DNA from: Triglochin maritima
Lineage: Eukaryota > Streptophyta > Magnoliopsida > Alismatales > Juncaginaceae
Assembly: GCA_963682175.1 (NCBI GenBank)
Contig: OY821786.1
Coordinates: 34,775,501 to 34,839,500 of the forward strand
Direction of reading: 5' to 3'
DNA: 64,000 nucleotides
Shown here: piece by piece, positions 50,812-62,545 of the stretch
Layout: the number at the start of each line of letters is the position of its first letter
How positions within the stretch are numbered: position 1 is the stretch's first letter
Program-made: the position numbers and the translations under genes
Notes under the pieces: model-generated
What the model saw: only the letters and a program-made list of their open reading frames with translations
What the model was told of the DNA's origin: nothing
Database searches by the model: none

Positions 50812-51157
50812 CATTTTCTGTCTTTACATGAGTCTATTCACTTCTTTACTTTACTTTTCTTCTTGTTTTCTTTTTCTAAAGCCATGTCATGGAGTGAGGT
50901 TACAAAACATAAACGGTGGTTGAAATGTTCTTCATCCTTATGGCTTGAGTTTTAAAGATTCTTTTCCAGTTTCATTGTTACGAAATGATGTTTCTAGTAA
51001 AAAAAATATTGTTGTTTTGTCTCTGATGTATAGGAAAGTAACGAACGGGTTACCTGCTATATACTTGTGGGTACATGCTCTTGGGAAGTTTTATGCATCT
51101 ACGTATGTATTTTAGTTTTGTTACTTTTTCAAATTCCAATGCTTATATTTGAAAAGG
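50812..51157 (+). repeat. dispersed repeat, copy B left part (split by MULE-2)
   Basis: Similar to copy A from cattttctgtctttacatgag to gcttatatttgaaaagg, where MULE-2 begins. The right part of the copy resumes at 59740. Confidence 0.75.
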
Positions 51158-51489
51158 GAAATGTTTGTTGAACGCTTCGCGTTACGGACGCTGCAAACCC
51201 AGTCAGCAGAATGGCTGATGTGGGCAACCCAGTCAGCAGACGCGGCTGAGTTCGCTCTCTCCCCAGAAACAATTTCTTTGTTTAGTTTATTTTTCGTTCG
51301 CTCTCTCCCCAGAAACAATTTCTTTGTTTAGTTTATTTTTCGTTTCGTACAAATTTCGCCATCCCTCGCCATCCCTCATTAATGCGTCTCAAATCACTCC
51401 ATTCTTTCGTCCTATTTCTTCCCTTCTCTTTATTAAATTCATTTTTTTCCGGACACACACATCATTCATTTTCTTTAGTTACTATTTAT

Positions 51490-51650
51490 TCCGGATAGTT
51501 GGAATACTTATTCCGGACAGACGGAACACTTATTCCGGACAGACGAACTACTTATTCCGGACAGACGGAACACTTATTCCGGACAGACGAACTACTTATT
51601 CCGGACAGACGGAACACTTATTCCGGACAGACGAACTACTTACTCCTGAT
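51490..51650 (+). repeat. ttattccggacagacg array in transposase leader
   Basis: Seven or eight units of cttattccggacagacg(gaaca/aacta) lie upstream of the transposase start. Confidence 0.88.
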
Positions 51651-51839
51651 TTTTTGTTGATGTTGTTTTATTTTCCCGATGCGTCCACCATCGCATTTAA
51701 TGCTTTTCAAATCAGCACGTCCTCCGTCTTCTTTCTTATTGTTTGGCGCGTCACGGAGATACAAATATGAGTGTCTAGGTTATTCCGATCCTACGAACCA
51801 TTCCTTCTTCTCTCCTTCCTCCATTTTTGTTGTACTGTA

Positions 51840-54509
51840 ATGGCACTCGTAAATGTGTCCTCACAGCCGGCTCCTGCCTCCAACGTCCCTCAAGTGATGA
51901 TGAATTTTCCTTCCTTCGAAGAAGCCAAAGCATTTTACGTTTCATACGCCGATTCCTGTGGTTTTGGTGTGAAGATAAGGCAATCTCATTACGATCGTGG
52001 TGTTGTTATACGGGCCACTCTTACTTGCTCAAAGGAAGGTAATGCTCCCGGAAACCAAGGTGAAGGTAGACCGAAACATAGGTTATCCGGTAGGGTCGAA
52101 TGCACTTCGCGGATTAGGGTCTCCGGTAATCCATCCAGAGGCTACGTAATTAACTACGTAGATCTCGAACATAATCACGCCATGCTGTCGGAAGACCAGA
52201 TGCGCTTCCTCCGTCAAAAACGATCCGTCCCGGAGTCCGCCAGAGCACGCATTTCGTGCAATGATGCTGCCGGTATATCTGCCGCCAAGACCATGCAATC
52301 TTTTGTGGTCGAAGCTGGAGGTCACGATAAATTGTCTTTCAACGAGCGGGACCTAAGGTTATTTATTCTCCACTTAACCTGGTTGAAGTTACGCATTTAG
52401 CTTTGTCATAAAAATTATGTTTCGCAGGAATGTTGTGAACGAGGTTAGAAACCTCAAAATGGGACCAGGAGATGCGCAAGCTATCCAAGATTATTTCATC
52501 AGGATGCAGAAGAATGATTCCCGCTTCTTTTACGTAATGGATATGGACGACGAAGGCAGACTACGAAATGTGTTCTGGGCCGACAGTCGGTCTCGAGCTG
52601 CTTACTCTTACTTTGGAGATGCAATATGTTTCGACACAACATACATAACAAACAAGTATGACATGCCTTTTGCCCCATTTGTGGGGGTAAATCACCACTA
52701 CCAGTCCGTCCTACTCGGTTGCGCACTCCTCTCTTCCGAGACGACACAAAATTACATTTGGTTGTTCCAAACATGGTTGACGTGCATGAACGGTACGTGT
52801 TTTATTTTGTCCGGCTTTGTCCATTTTACGTTGTGTGCCTGTCCGGTTACTCCCTTACGTCTGTCCGTTTTACGTATTTTGCTCGTCCGGTTTATCCCTT
52901 ACGTCTGTCCTGTTTACGTCTTTTGCTCGTCCTGTTTACCCCTTACGTCTGTCCGGTTTACGTATTTTGCTCGTCCGTTTTATCCCTTACGTCTGTCCGG
53001 TTTACGTATTTTGCTCGTCCGGTTTATCCCTTACGTAAGTCCGGTTTACGTTTTTTGCGCGTCCGGTTTATCCCTTACGTCTGTCCGGTTTACCCTTGAC
53101 GCCTGTCCGGTTTACGTCTTTTGCTCGTCCGGTTTATCCCTTACGTCTGTCCGGTTTACGTCTTTTGCTCGTCCGGTTTACCCTTGACGTCTGTCCGGTT
53201 TACGTTATTTCTGTCCGGATTAACATATGTTTTTATCTTGATCGCTTTGTGTGCAGATACAAGCCCCCCGGCGATCATAACAGACCAATGTGGCGCCATA
53301 GCTTCGGTTGTGAGGATTGTGTTCCCTGAAGCGCGGCACAGATTTTGTATATGGCACATAATGAATAAGGCCCCTGTGAAGCTGCCCAAGAAGTACCGGG
53401 AGCATACGTTGTTTGACCTCAACAACTGTGTATTCGATTCCAAGACTCCGGCAGAATTCGAGCGGAATTGGCAGGGATTTCTAGATGATTTCGAGTTGCA
53501 CGACAATAATTGGCTCCGATCCATTTATGCAATTCGAGAGCACTGGGTACCTGCATTTTCGCGGGATTGTTTTTCCGCCGGAATGGCATCAACCCAGAGA
53601 AGTGAGGGTATGAACGCCTTCTTCGATAAGTACCTCACATCAAGGACGACACTTAAGCAGTTCGTTCAACAATACGAACTCGCACTACGCCACAAGTATG
53701 AGAAGGAAGCTCAGTCTGATTTCGATTGTCAGCATAAGGCTCCGCAATTGATTTCGAAATATCCATTCGAGAGGCAATTGAGCGAGTTGTATACGGTGGG
53801 TGTCTTCAAGAAGGTGCAGTTAGAAATTGGGAAGATGATGTACTGCGACATCAAGGATGAGTTCAACGAGGACGACACATTGCACTTCAACGTGACCGAA
53901 CATGTATTGACACATATCCTCCCATTGTCGAAACGGTTCACAGTGCAAATTAGAGATGAGAAGTGGGTATGCGATTGCAGAATGTTTGATCACGTCGGTA
54001 TCCTATGTTGTCACGTTTATGTTGTTATTGCCCGAATACGTCCAAACGCGTTGCTCCCCGAGTTTTACATCGTCCACCGATGGAGGAAGGATATCCGAAG
54101 GAGCTATGGAGTCAAGTTTCCTCTTCAAAGCGGCATAACGGGGAACGATGCGCTTCGTCGCCACGACGACATAATGGGTCGTGCGCTTTGGATCGCCGAG
54201 GCCGCTTTCGACTCAAACGACAGATATCTTCAGGCGGTAGAGGCACTTGAGTTGCTTAAGGAACGTATGCAACGACCTGATCCTGTGTTCGCTGGTACAT
54301 CCGTTCTCAATCCGGATAAGACAATACGGAAAGGCAGACCGCCGAGCAAACGACGGATTTCTTTGTCTGAGAAAATAATTAAAAGTAACGTTAAGAAAAT
54401 CAACAGGAAGAAGGCTCTACCCCCGTTACACCCTGCAGCACCCAAACCGGGGGATCACGATTTCGATGACTGGGACATGAATTTGCATTACGAGGGAGTT
54501 CCTCCTTGA
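51840..54509 (+). CDS. FAR1-like MULE transposase of MULE-2
   Basis: Exons 51840-52357, 52428-52792 and 53257-54509 join in frame to 711 residues, starting MALVNVSSQPAPASN. A FAR1 DNA-binding domain (about 20-105) shows FPSFEEAKAFYVSYADSCGFGVKI and HNHAML. The MULE DDE core has the first Asp in CFDTTYITNKYDM, the second in AIITDQCGA with FCIWHIMNK, and Glu in QRSEGMNAFFDKYL. A complete SWIM finger CDCRMFDHVGILCCH follows, then a basic tail (KGRPPSKRRISLSEK). It is the same family as Arabidopsis FHY3/FAR1 and maize Jittery, and should bind the element ends and catalyse transposition. Intron 2 contains a tccggttt array. The start was chosen because the upstream in-frame extension has no ATG. 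Confidence 0.93.
52800..53225 (+). repeat. gtccggtttacg array in transposase intron 2
   Basis: Alternating gtccggtttacgtcttttgctc and gtccggtttatcccttacgtct units, about 20 in all, fill nearly the whole intron. The truncated copy has a shorter version (29575-29785). Confidence 0.9.
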
Positions 54510-54537
54510 TTATTGTATTTGTCCTTGGTTGGAATTA

Positions 54538-54665
54538 TTCCTATGTAATTTTGTTGAAAGTCATTGTAATTTTGTTGAAAGTCATTGTATGTAATTTTGT
54601 TGAAAGTCATTGTATGTAATTTTGTTGAAAGTCATTGTATGTAATTTTGTTGAAAGTCATTGTAT
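54538..54665 (+). repeat. short tandem repeat in transposase 3' UTR
   Basis: gtaattttgttgaaagtcattgtat-type units occur five times directly after the transposase stop. Confidence 0.85.
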
Positions 54666-54744
54666 TATTGCATAAGATTCAACCCTTTCTTTGCTTGATC
54701 GTTTGTGAATTAATTTCTCATGGCGACAAATATATTAAGTAATT

Positions 54745-56045
54745 TTGTACCGTTGTATGTCTGTCCGGATTAAGTTAACAGTATGTCCGGATTACGTAAC
54801 ATCAAAGTCCGGATTAAGTGACCAGTATGTCCGGAATACGTAATTAGGCAGTCCGGATTACATTGTTTGTCTGTCCGGATTACGTTAATTTCTGTCCGGA
54901 ATAAGTTACCAGTATGTCCGGATTACGTTACCAGTATGTCCGGATTACGTTACATCAATGTCCGGATTACGTTTTATTTATGTCCTGATTAAGTGACCAG
55001 TATGTCCGGAATACGTAATTTGTTTGTCTGTCCGGATTACATTGTTTGTCTGTCCGGATTACGTTGTTTGTCTGTCCGGATTACGTTATATGTCCGTCCG
55101 GATTACGTATCATGTTTGTCCGGTTTAAGAATAAAGTGTGTCCCGAAACGGAACAAAAAGTTTGTCCGGAATAAGTGTATTTGTTGTCCGGAATAAGTGT
55201 ATTTGTTGTCTGGTTTAAGACAAAAGTGTGTCCCGAAACGGAACAAAAAGTTTGTCCGGAATAAGTGTATTTGCTGTCCGGAATAAGTGTATTTGTTGTC
55301 CGGAATAAGCGTATTTGTTGTCCGGAATAAATGTATTTGTTGTCCGGTTTAAGAATAAAGTGTGTCTGGAATAAGTGTTTTTGCTGTCCGGAATAAGTGT
55401 ATTTGCTGTCCGGAATAAGAATAAAGTATGTCCCGAAACGGAACAAAAAGTTTGTCCGGAATAAGTGTATTTGCTGTCCGGAATAAGTGTATTTGTTGTC
55501 CGGAATAAGCGTATTTGTTGTCCGGAATAAATGTATTTGTTGTCCGGTTTAAGAATAAAGTGTGTCCGGAATAAGTGTATTTGCTGTCCGGAATAAGTGT
55601 ACTTGCTGTCCGGAATAAGTGTATTTGCTGTCCGGAATAAGAATAAAGTGTGTCCCGAAACGGAACAAAAAGTTTGTCAGGAATAAGTGTATTTGCTGTC
55701 CAGAATAAGTGTATTTGTTGTCCGGAATAAGTGTATTTGTTGTCCGGAATATGTGTATTTGTTGTCCGGAATAAGTGTATTTGTTGTCCGGAATATGTGT
55801 ATTTGTTGTCCGGAATATGTGTATTTGTTGTTCGGAATAAGTGTATTTGCTGTCCGGAATAAGTGTATTTGTTGTTCGGAGTAAGTGTATTTGTTGTCCG
55901 GTTTAAGAATAAATTTTGTCCAGAAACGGAACATTAAGTTTTTCCGGAATAAGTGTATTTGCTGTCCGGAATAAGTGTATTTGTTGTCCGGAATTAGTGT
56001 ATTTGCTGTCCGGAATAGGTGTATTTGTTGTCCGGTTTAAGAGTA
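54745..56045 (+). repeat. 1.3-kb tgtccggaataagtgtattt array between convergent MULE-2 genes
   Basis: The left part has tgtccggattacgt units and the right part has a 21-base unit tgtccggaataagtgtattt(g). It has about 60 repeats in all, with higher-order units that include gtgtcccgaaacggaac. It separates the 3' ends of the two genes. Long reading frames seen through it are repeat artefacts. Confidence 0.93.
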
Positions 56046-56189
56046 TTGATAATTTATACATGTCCTTGTATTGATAATTTAACCCAACACCAAATGTCAT
56101 TGTATTGATAAATCATTCAAATAGTCTATGTAATTTTAACATGTATACATGTATAACTTTGTAAAAAAATTTAAAACATCCAGAGTCGT

Positions 56190-59100
56190 TTATTGTTGAT
56201 CGCACATCCCAGAGTCTTCGAGTAAGAAATTGGCCAAATCGCCTCTAAAACGGTGAATAACCTTGCTTTGCTTCGGCTGAGTCGGATCAGCATTCTCCAT
56301 CAAACGCTTGATCCAGTACAAAACGTATGGCCCGCAGTCGTTACTCCCCGCTAGCTGTCGTTGGCTACCCTTCCTGTCAACTCTCAGTGGCCATTCGACC
56401 GCCAAAAACCCTCGCCAGAATCCCGCTATCTTAGACGCGGTGCATTCATGAGTTCCGACTAAAAGGTTAGGATTTTCACCTCTTTTAAGCGTGCGGGAGA
56501 TGCTGTTGTACTGAATGAACTCCGATCGAGGTCCGTGGGCAACGAACAGAGTCCAGTGGCCGGACAAACAGCATGGCTGTGCGATGACGACTTCCTCCAC
56601 ATTAAGTCCTTCCATTTTTGGGAGTAAATAATCTCTCTTTATATCTTCTCCCTGTCCCTCCACAATCATTTCCGATTCGAAGGATGATAAGCAGACCACC
56701 TTTTGTTGCCCTCCTCTTCTGACGAGTACCTCAATTAGGCCGTCAAGCGTTTCGTTGGTGATTTCTGTGCCTCGCGAAATTATTTCCTTGAGATCACCCC
56801 TGCTGATAATGCTGAGAACCCCCCTCCAGATAATATCTTTTGCTTCTCGCTCGGGGGCCGTTGCATTCAATAAACGATGTACCTCATCATTGGTCAGCGT
56901 TCTCAAGGCGGTATCATCCACATCTGGCCTCGTGGACGAAACAAGGGCGGCCAGTTCATCTTTCGCTTTTTCTTCACTGGCTTCTTCGGGCCCTTTTGTT
57001 TTTGTGGTGGCTTCTTCGGCCTCCTTTATTTGTTCTTGTTTTTCTGCGGCAATCTTCTGTGCCTCATCTTGGCCAGATTTGCTTTGCGCTTCGTGTATGT
57101 GTTCTGTGCGCAAGCGTGGTTTAAAGGTCCGCATTTTTTTGGGGTGCAAAAGCGGAAGCGCAACCCCAGCCTTCCTCTTTCTTTCCTCCTGTCTCCTCAT
57201 AACTTCCTCCTTTTCTTCCTCCTCCTCCCTCTTATTTCTCTCTTCCTCCTCCCTCTTTTCCCTCTCTTCCCTCTCCTCCTCCTCCCTCTTATTTCTCTCT
57301 TCCTCCTCCCTCTTTTCCCTCTCTTCCCTCTCCTCCTCCTCCCTCTTATTTCTCTCTTCCTCCTCCCTCTTTTCCCTCTCTTCCCTCTCCTCCGCCTCCC
57401 TCTTATTTCTCTCTTCCTCCTCCCTCTTTTCCCTCTCTTCCCTCTCCTCCGCCTCCCTCTTATTTCTCTCTTCCTCCTCCCTCTTTTCCCTCTCTTCCCT
57501 CTCCTCCGCCTCCCTCTTATTTCTCTCTTCCTCCTCCCTCTTTTCCCTCTCTTCCTCCTCCCCACGGACTCTCAGCTCACGACACTCTTCTTGAGAGATC
57601 CGCAGTTCTTCCTCCAGGTTGTTAATTTTAACGGTCGCCTCCCTAAGTGCTGCTTCGGCTCGCAGCCATTTCGTCTTCACCTCACTAAGTTCCAACTCTT
57701 GTAGCAGTGGGTCACATGGAATGCTGCATTCACTGAGTTGTATCCTTGGTAGAGTGGATGTTGAAGGTGTTTCCTTCGAGGCGACCGTTGCTTCTGCAGG
57801 AGTTGAAGGTGTTTCCTTCGCTGCGGGAGTTGCTGCTGCAGGAGGAAATTGATCCTCTGACAACAGTGAATGCTCCCGTGCACTGAGTTTTGGGGTGCCC
57901 TTCAACTCAAATTGGCCCGAGTATATCCGGGACAAGTTGATGCCTCGATCTTCCCATTTTCTAAGGATTTGGCGTCTGCTAAACATTTCGGTCCAACACT
58001 TGAACCGTGGAAATGCTGACCGGGGATCCCTCAATTTGAACTTCTCGCAAAGCCACACCTGAAAACAGGAATAAGTTAAAAAACAGAAACATAACATCCC
58101 CAGGACAGTCTCATAACGTTAATCAGAAAGACCAAACACTAATTCCGGACAGACACAACTCTTATTCCGGACAGACACAACTCTTATTCCGGACAGACAC
58201 AACTCTTATTCCGGACAGACAAAGACCTATTCCGGACATACAAATTACTTATTCCGGACAGACACAAGACGTATTCCGGACACATACAGGACTATTCCGG
58301 ACTGGCAACACACTTATTCCGGACAGGCAACACACTTATTCCGGACAGAGACAACACTATTGAGGACAGACACAAAACTTATCCCGGACAGACACAAGAC
58401 TTATTCCGGACACTTTTTCCGGACAGAGACAACACTATTCAGGACAGACAGAAGACGTATTCCGGACAGACACAAGACGTATTCCGGACAAGCAAGACAG
58501 TCATTTCGGACACATACAGGACTATTCCGGACAGGCAACACACTTATTCCGGACATAAACCGACACTATTCCGGACTGACACAACACTCATTCCGGACCA
58601 AGATGCTTACTTGTAATACGGCAACGCAACCAGACACGTAGCCCTGCTTCATAGAGAAGTTCGCTGACGATCTCCTCCTCGAGAGGTCCCGTTGGGCTTC
58701 CTCCAGGCCTTCAACCAAGAAAGTGTGAACCGCATTTGCCCACGCATATCTCTTGAGGCGCTTGAGGTTCTTAAGGTGTTTCGTGTACCACGCTTTAGTT
58801 CGCAGTGATCCATCGAAGAACAAAAAATGATTGAAAATCATAGAAATAAGGAGTCGGACGTGCTCCTCCTCCTCGCCCATCTTGCTCGTGGCGGTAAGAT
58901 GACCCAGTAGCTGGGTGTTGTCGAGGTTAACCCCGTCACGATTCGCTACGTACATGGCATCCATATCCACTCTCTGCCCATGTACTCTTAGTCCAAGTAG
59001 AAGGGCGACGTCTTCTACCGTAAATGGGACCACCCCAGTGGCTATTCTCAGACCGACTTCATTGGCGTCGAAGTGTTCGACGAACCAACCCAGTATCTCG

Positions 59101-59379
59101 TTGTCAGTTGTGACGTGAGGAAAGCTGAGGAAGTGACCGAAAGGCGTCCGTTGGAAGACATTTTTCTCCTCCTCCTTCATCCGGTCGAACTGCTTGTGAA
59201 GGGCCGCGAAACCGCACTTGGTTTCGCGGAAGTAGTACGTGCTTCCCTTAAACCACACAAAAAAATTGTTAGAGGCCAATAATGAACCTTAAAATGAACC
59301 AGAAAGAACATGGTTGACAAAACACCTGCGCGGCTACAATTTCAGGAGCAATGGAGGTTTCAGGTAGAGAAGGATCCAT
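56190..59379 (-). CDS. PMD-like / coiled-coil / Ulp1 cysteine protease protein of MULE-2
   Basis: Exons 59326-59379, 58611-59246 and 56190-58058 join in frame to 852 residues, starting MDPSLPETSIAPEIVAAQ. The N-terminal 230 residues resemble DUF1985/PMD-type domains (VVPFTVEDVALLLGLRVHGQRVD). Residues about 340-500 form a charged helix with repeated EEREKREEEERNKREA units. The last 200 residues are a C48 (Ulp1/SENP) peptidase: His in LSGHWTLFVAH, FIQYNSIS where the family usually has Asp, and the nucleophile Cys in SNDCGPYVLYWIKRL. C48 enzymes process or remove SUMO. Intron 2 holds a ttccggacag array. The position opposite the transposase suggests a transposition helper, which is inference. 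Confidence 0.9.
57200..57590 (-). repeat. 60-bp coding repeat in the coiled coil
   Basis: Six near-identical 60-base units encode EEREKREEEERNKREAEERE-like peptides. The array is in frame and probably varies in copy number by slippage. Confidence 0.92.
58130..58610 (+). repeat. ttattccggacagacacaa array in the Ulp1 gene intron 2
   Basis: About 20 units of cttattccggacagacacaa and variants fill this intron. They share the tccgg core with the other MULE-2 arrays. Confidence 0.9.
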
Positions 59380-59739
59380 TTTCGCCTTGTCTTGGTTTTC
59401 GTTACTGGAATGGAAAGGTTTTGGAGCAATGAAGGTTTTGGATGAGCGTATGGAAAGGAACTCCGGGTGAAATGGGGAAAGTTACTCGAATGCTGTACCG
59501 CCGCTACTGATGTACGTGAAGTCGAACCGTCTAATCGTGATTTAGGGAAATGAACCGTCGCACGGAAATGAACCGTCGCACCCAACAAATCGTGATTTAG
59601 GGAAATGAACCGTCGCACCCAACAATTCGTATACATTTCCCCGCGCAGAGGTTTTGGTTGACTGGACGCACACCTGGCAGCTGACGTGTTATTCCACGTA
59701 GGACGCGTCACGGACGCTCGCGTCCGTATATAACTACTC

Positions 59740-59890
59740 ATTTGAAAAGGTCATTCAACTCCTCTCATTTATATTTTTATTTTCATTGTAGTTTAATTCT
59801 TAAGCTAATTAATGTAAAATTGTATTTTGGATTCTAAAAGTAGTTCAGATGATCGTTTTACTATAGGGTTTTTCGAACATTTTTGTGTGA
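59740..59890 (+). repeat. dispersed repeat, copy B right part
   Basis: Resumes after MULE-2 with tttgaaaaggtcattcaactcc, continuing the order seen uninterrupted in copy A (tttgagaaagtcattcagctcc near 48522). Its end, ggattctaaaagtagttc, recurs in copy C. Confidence 0.7.
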
Positions 59891-60011
59891 TGAAGTTATG
59901 ATGATTCTCCTGCTTTTATAAGAGAACCATCTTCAATCCTTGGTAGCATGAGGTAGCAATGCATTATTGTCATCTGCAAAATGATGTGTTTTCCGACAAC
60001 TCATGTGGATG

Positions 60012-60300
60012 ATGTAACATCCTTAAATAACGGAAAAATCAAAACTTTCCAAAAGAAATCAACTCAAGAGGATATTAAATGATGTGTTTCAAAAGTGTGA
60101 TTACATCAAAATGTTATAAAATAAATGTACAAGTAACCACTACAACCTCCACAAACGAGGACTAGCAGGATCAGATCTCTGGTATGCTCATCTGTCGTCA
60201 TCACCCACTAATGACGCTCACAACCTAAAAAACAAACATGCAACATACGAATCTTTGGACAACGCAACACCGACGGCTCAATGCCTATTATGTCGGGAGG
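60012..60300. repeat. diverged fragment of the tgtaacatcc element
   Basis: gatgtaacatccttaaataacgg and the following 130 bases align loosely with the start of the element at 48607 (tgtaacatccgaaacagcgg). Confidence 0.5.
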
Positions 60301-60384
60301 TAATGAGGTTCTTTTGTTTACTCAACTTTTGTCCATGAAATATAAAAGTTCACGTAATTATTGATCTCAAACAGATCTTTGACC

Positions 60385-60605
60385 ACCCTAGTTGAAATGT
60401 TCTTCATACTTAGAGCTAAAGTTAAAAAAAAACAATTTTATTGTTGCAAAAAGCTTTTTCTAGCAAGTTTGTTATTGTTGTTTTGTTTGTGATGTACGGG
60501 AATGTATAGAATGGGTTACGTGATATGCATTGTAATTTAGTTATCAAGCTAATCAACGTAAAACTACAATTTAGATTCTAAAAGTAGTCCATACTATCAT
60601 TTTGT
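60385..60605 (+). repeat. dispersed repeat, copy C (partial)
   Basis: gttgaaatgttcttcatac, tttattgttgcaaaaag, tttgtgatgtacggg and gattctaaaagtagtcc follow the order of copies A and B. Confidence 0.65.
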
Positions 60606-62010
60606 ACTGTTACGGTAGTCCAATAATGTTATGTTTCGATGCGTAAGAGTTGTTATTATTATTATTTGTTTGAAAAATGATCCTTTAATCTGCGTTTAAA
60701 TGCATGCTTTATTGAGCAAACTGCGTCTACTATTTGTAGACAATTTCGCCTAGTAATCTATCAATTTTATTATTTTTCCCTACGATTATGGCATAGTCTT
60801 CTAGTTTTTAGTTGCTTTAGGGATGGACCGACCGTGATTTTTTTTTATGATTGATCGACCTTACTTCAGTTGACCGAAAGGAGAAAGATGCATTAAGATC
60901 TCAAACGTACATATGGTAAAATTATTTATCCATTCATTATATTTCATGCTCAACATCTACTTTTTGGAACCTAACTTCCAGTATTATTCTTAAGTTCACA
61001 TTCTTACACTTTATTCTTCAACTTACCGCTTGTGTTCTTATCTTCATATTCTTCTCAAGTCCTTAAGTATTAAAGTGTTGTAATTCTACACTCCAACTCA
61101 ATAATTTTTGTATTTAAATAGTAGTGCAGATAGTGTTTTATGTATCTTTCATTAGTTGATATTCTAACCTTAATTATTTTTTCTTCTACATCCATGCATC
61201 AATTAATCACCTCTTTGGCTGCTCGGTATTCACTTAAGTGCGTTTAGATGCGGTACTTGTAAGTTTTGTTGAATTTTCAATCGATAGTATTTACAAATGT
61301 AGATTTTATACATGACGTGATTTGAATTTACCATGTCAAGATAAATATGTTACTTTAATCAAATTTATAAATGATATCCAATTGGTTCCCAAATTTAAAG
61401 TGATTCCAAACCATAAAGTGCACATTGGGCATAAGGGATCATAATTTGAAACATAACATTATTTCATATTAATTTGAACGACCAAAATTCACATGATTAT
61501 GTGGGATTTCGAAATTCCACATTTAAGCATGAAATGTAATTTTGACAAATTTTATATGTAGAATTGCTGGTGTTCATACTCAATTTCTAATTCCTGGACA
61601 CGACGCTTATGTAGAATTGTAGACACATCAATTCTACAGTCATTTCCATTTCTTCTTGGAGAAGGACATTAAGGCCACGTTTGAATTGGTAAAAATACTG
61701 TAGTTTTTGGTAAAAATGGGGATTTTTAAACATGTTTAGGGAAACCATGTGTTTCTAGTAGTTTAATTGTAAAGATACTCTATTTTCTAAAGTTCTTTTT
61801 AATCGGAATGATCTTTGTTGAGCAGGGTTGGAATCGTGATTGTTGGCTTAAGGTTTGGTTTCCACTATATTTTCATTTGGATAAGAAGAGAATTTTATCT
61901 TATCTTATCTTCCTTGTTTAGTGGTTGTTGGGTTCTCATGTCTTCAGTTTACAATAATGTTTGACTTCATGCATAGATTTTGAATTTTCATTTGAGTTTG
62001 TTATGTTTAA
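60606..62010. other. AT-rich intergenic region
   Basis: No gene, RNA or clear repeat was recognised in this stretch. Confidence 0.5.
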
Positions 62011-62013
62011 GGT

Positions 62014-62262
62014 AGGGGTGAGCATTCTGTCTGGACCGAAGACCGGACCGGACCGGTCCGGTAAAAAACCGATTTTTTTAAATAAAAAACAAAAAAAGAC
62101 CGGTCCGAACCCGAAATTTTAAAATCTTCCGGACCGAAACCTGGACCGGACCGGACCAAATCAAAACTTCCCGGACCGAACCAAATCAAAACTTCCCGGA
62201 CCGAACATTGACTGACCGGTCCGATCAAAAAACCCGGTCCGGTCCGAGTTTTGATCTGCCCT
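62014..62262. repeat. ggaccgg-rich repeat opening taggggtgagca
   Basis: Many gaccggaccgg and cttcccggaccgaacc units. It is the inverse-orientation relative of the block at 4865-4965. Confidence 0.6.
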
Positions 62263-62335
62263 TGTTTAAGGTATCTACGAAGTTAATTACTCCCTCGAGA
62301 TGATTATTTTTGGGTTGTCGGATGAGACATGAGAG

Positions 62336-62545
62336 GTGTTCAATGAAACGTCAAAGTAAGTTGTAATGTTGTCAAACTTTGTGAGGTCCGAAAGGTGTTC
62401 CATAAAATGTCAGAGGGAAATGTAGTGTTTGATGAAATGTCAAAGTAAGTTGTAATGTCATCAAGCTTTGTGAGGCTCGAAAGGTGTTACGTAAAACGTT
62501 AGAGAGAAATGTAGTTTTTGATGAAACATCAGAGTGAAATGTAAT
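62336..62545 (+). repeat. about 93-bp tandem repeat
   Basis: aggtgttcaatgaaacgtcaaagtaagttgtaatg-like sequence is repeated from about 62429 and partly again from 62517 (gtcaaagtaagttgtaatgt; gaaaggtgtt; gagagaaatgtag). Confidence 0.8.

Larger units (their letters stand above)
51158..59739. mobile_element. MULE-2: Mutator-like element with FAR1-like transposase and PMD-like/Ulp1 gene
   Basis: atttgaaaagg (11 bp) is duplicated exactly at 51147-51157 and 59740-59750. The ends are short and diverged: gaacgcttcgcgttacggacgc at the left, and ggacgcgagcgtccgtgacgc on the reverse complement of the right end, each with an internal palindrome. Inside, a plus-strand transposase and a minus-strand PMD-like/coiled-coil/Ulp1 protein converge across a 1.3-kb repeat array. 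All frames are intact. MULEs with Ulp1-like proteases are known in plants (Kaonashi type). It could be autonomous. Confidence 0.9.

Noticed and set aside
52817..53329. Extension of transposase exon 2 through the repeat array as a cysteine/valine-rich protein
   Set aside because: GT at 52793 and AG at 53255-53256 restore the MULE domain exactly. The read-through is pure repeat translation.
54993..55934. Regular spaced repeats resembling a CRISPR array, and long reading frames on both strands
   Set aside because: The repeats are contiguous 21-base units without unique spacers, in a plant MULE. The reading frames are repeat artefacts of the 21-base periodicity.
56755..57704. Plus-strand open frames of about 279 and 275 codons rich in Ser/Leu
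   Set aside because: They are antisense shadows of the EER/KRE coiled-coil repeats of the Ulp1-type gene.
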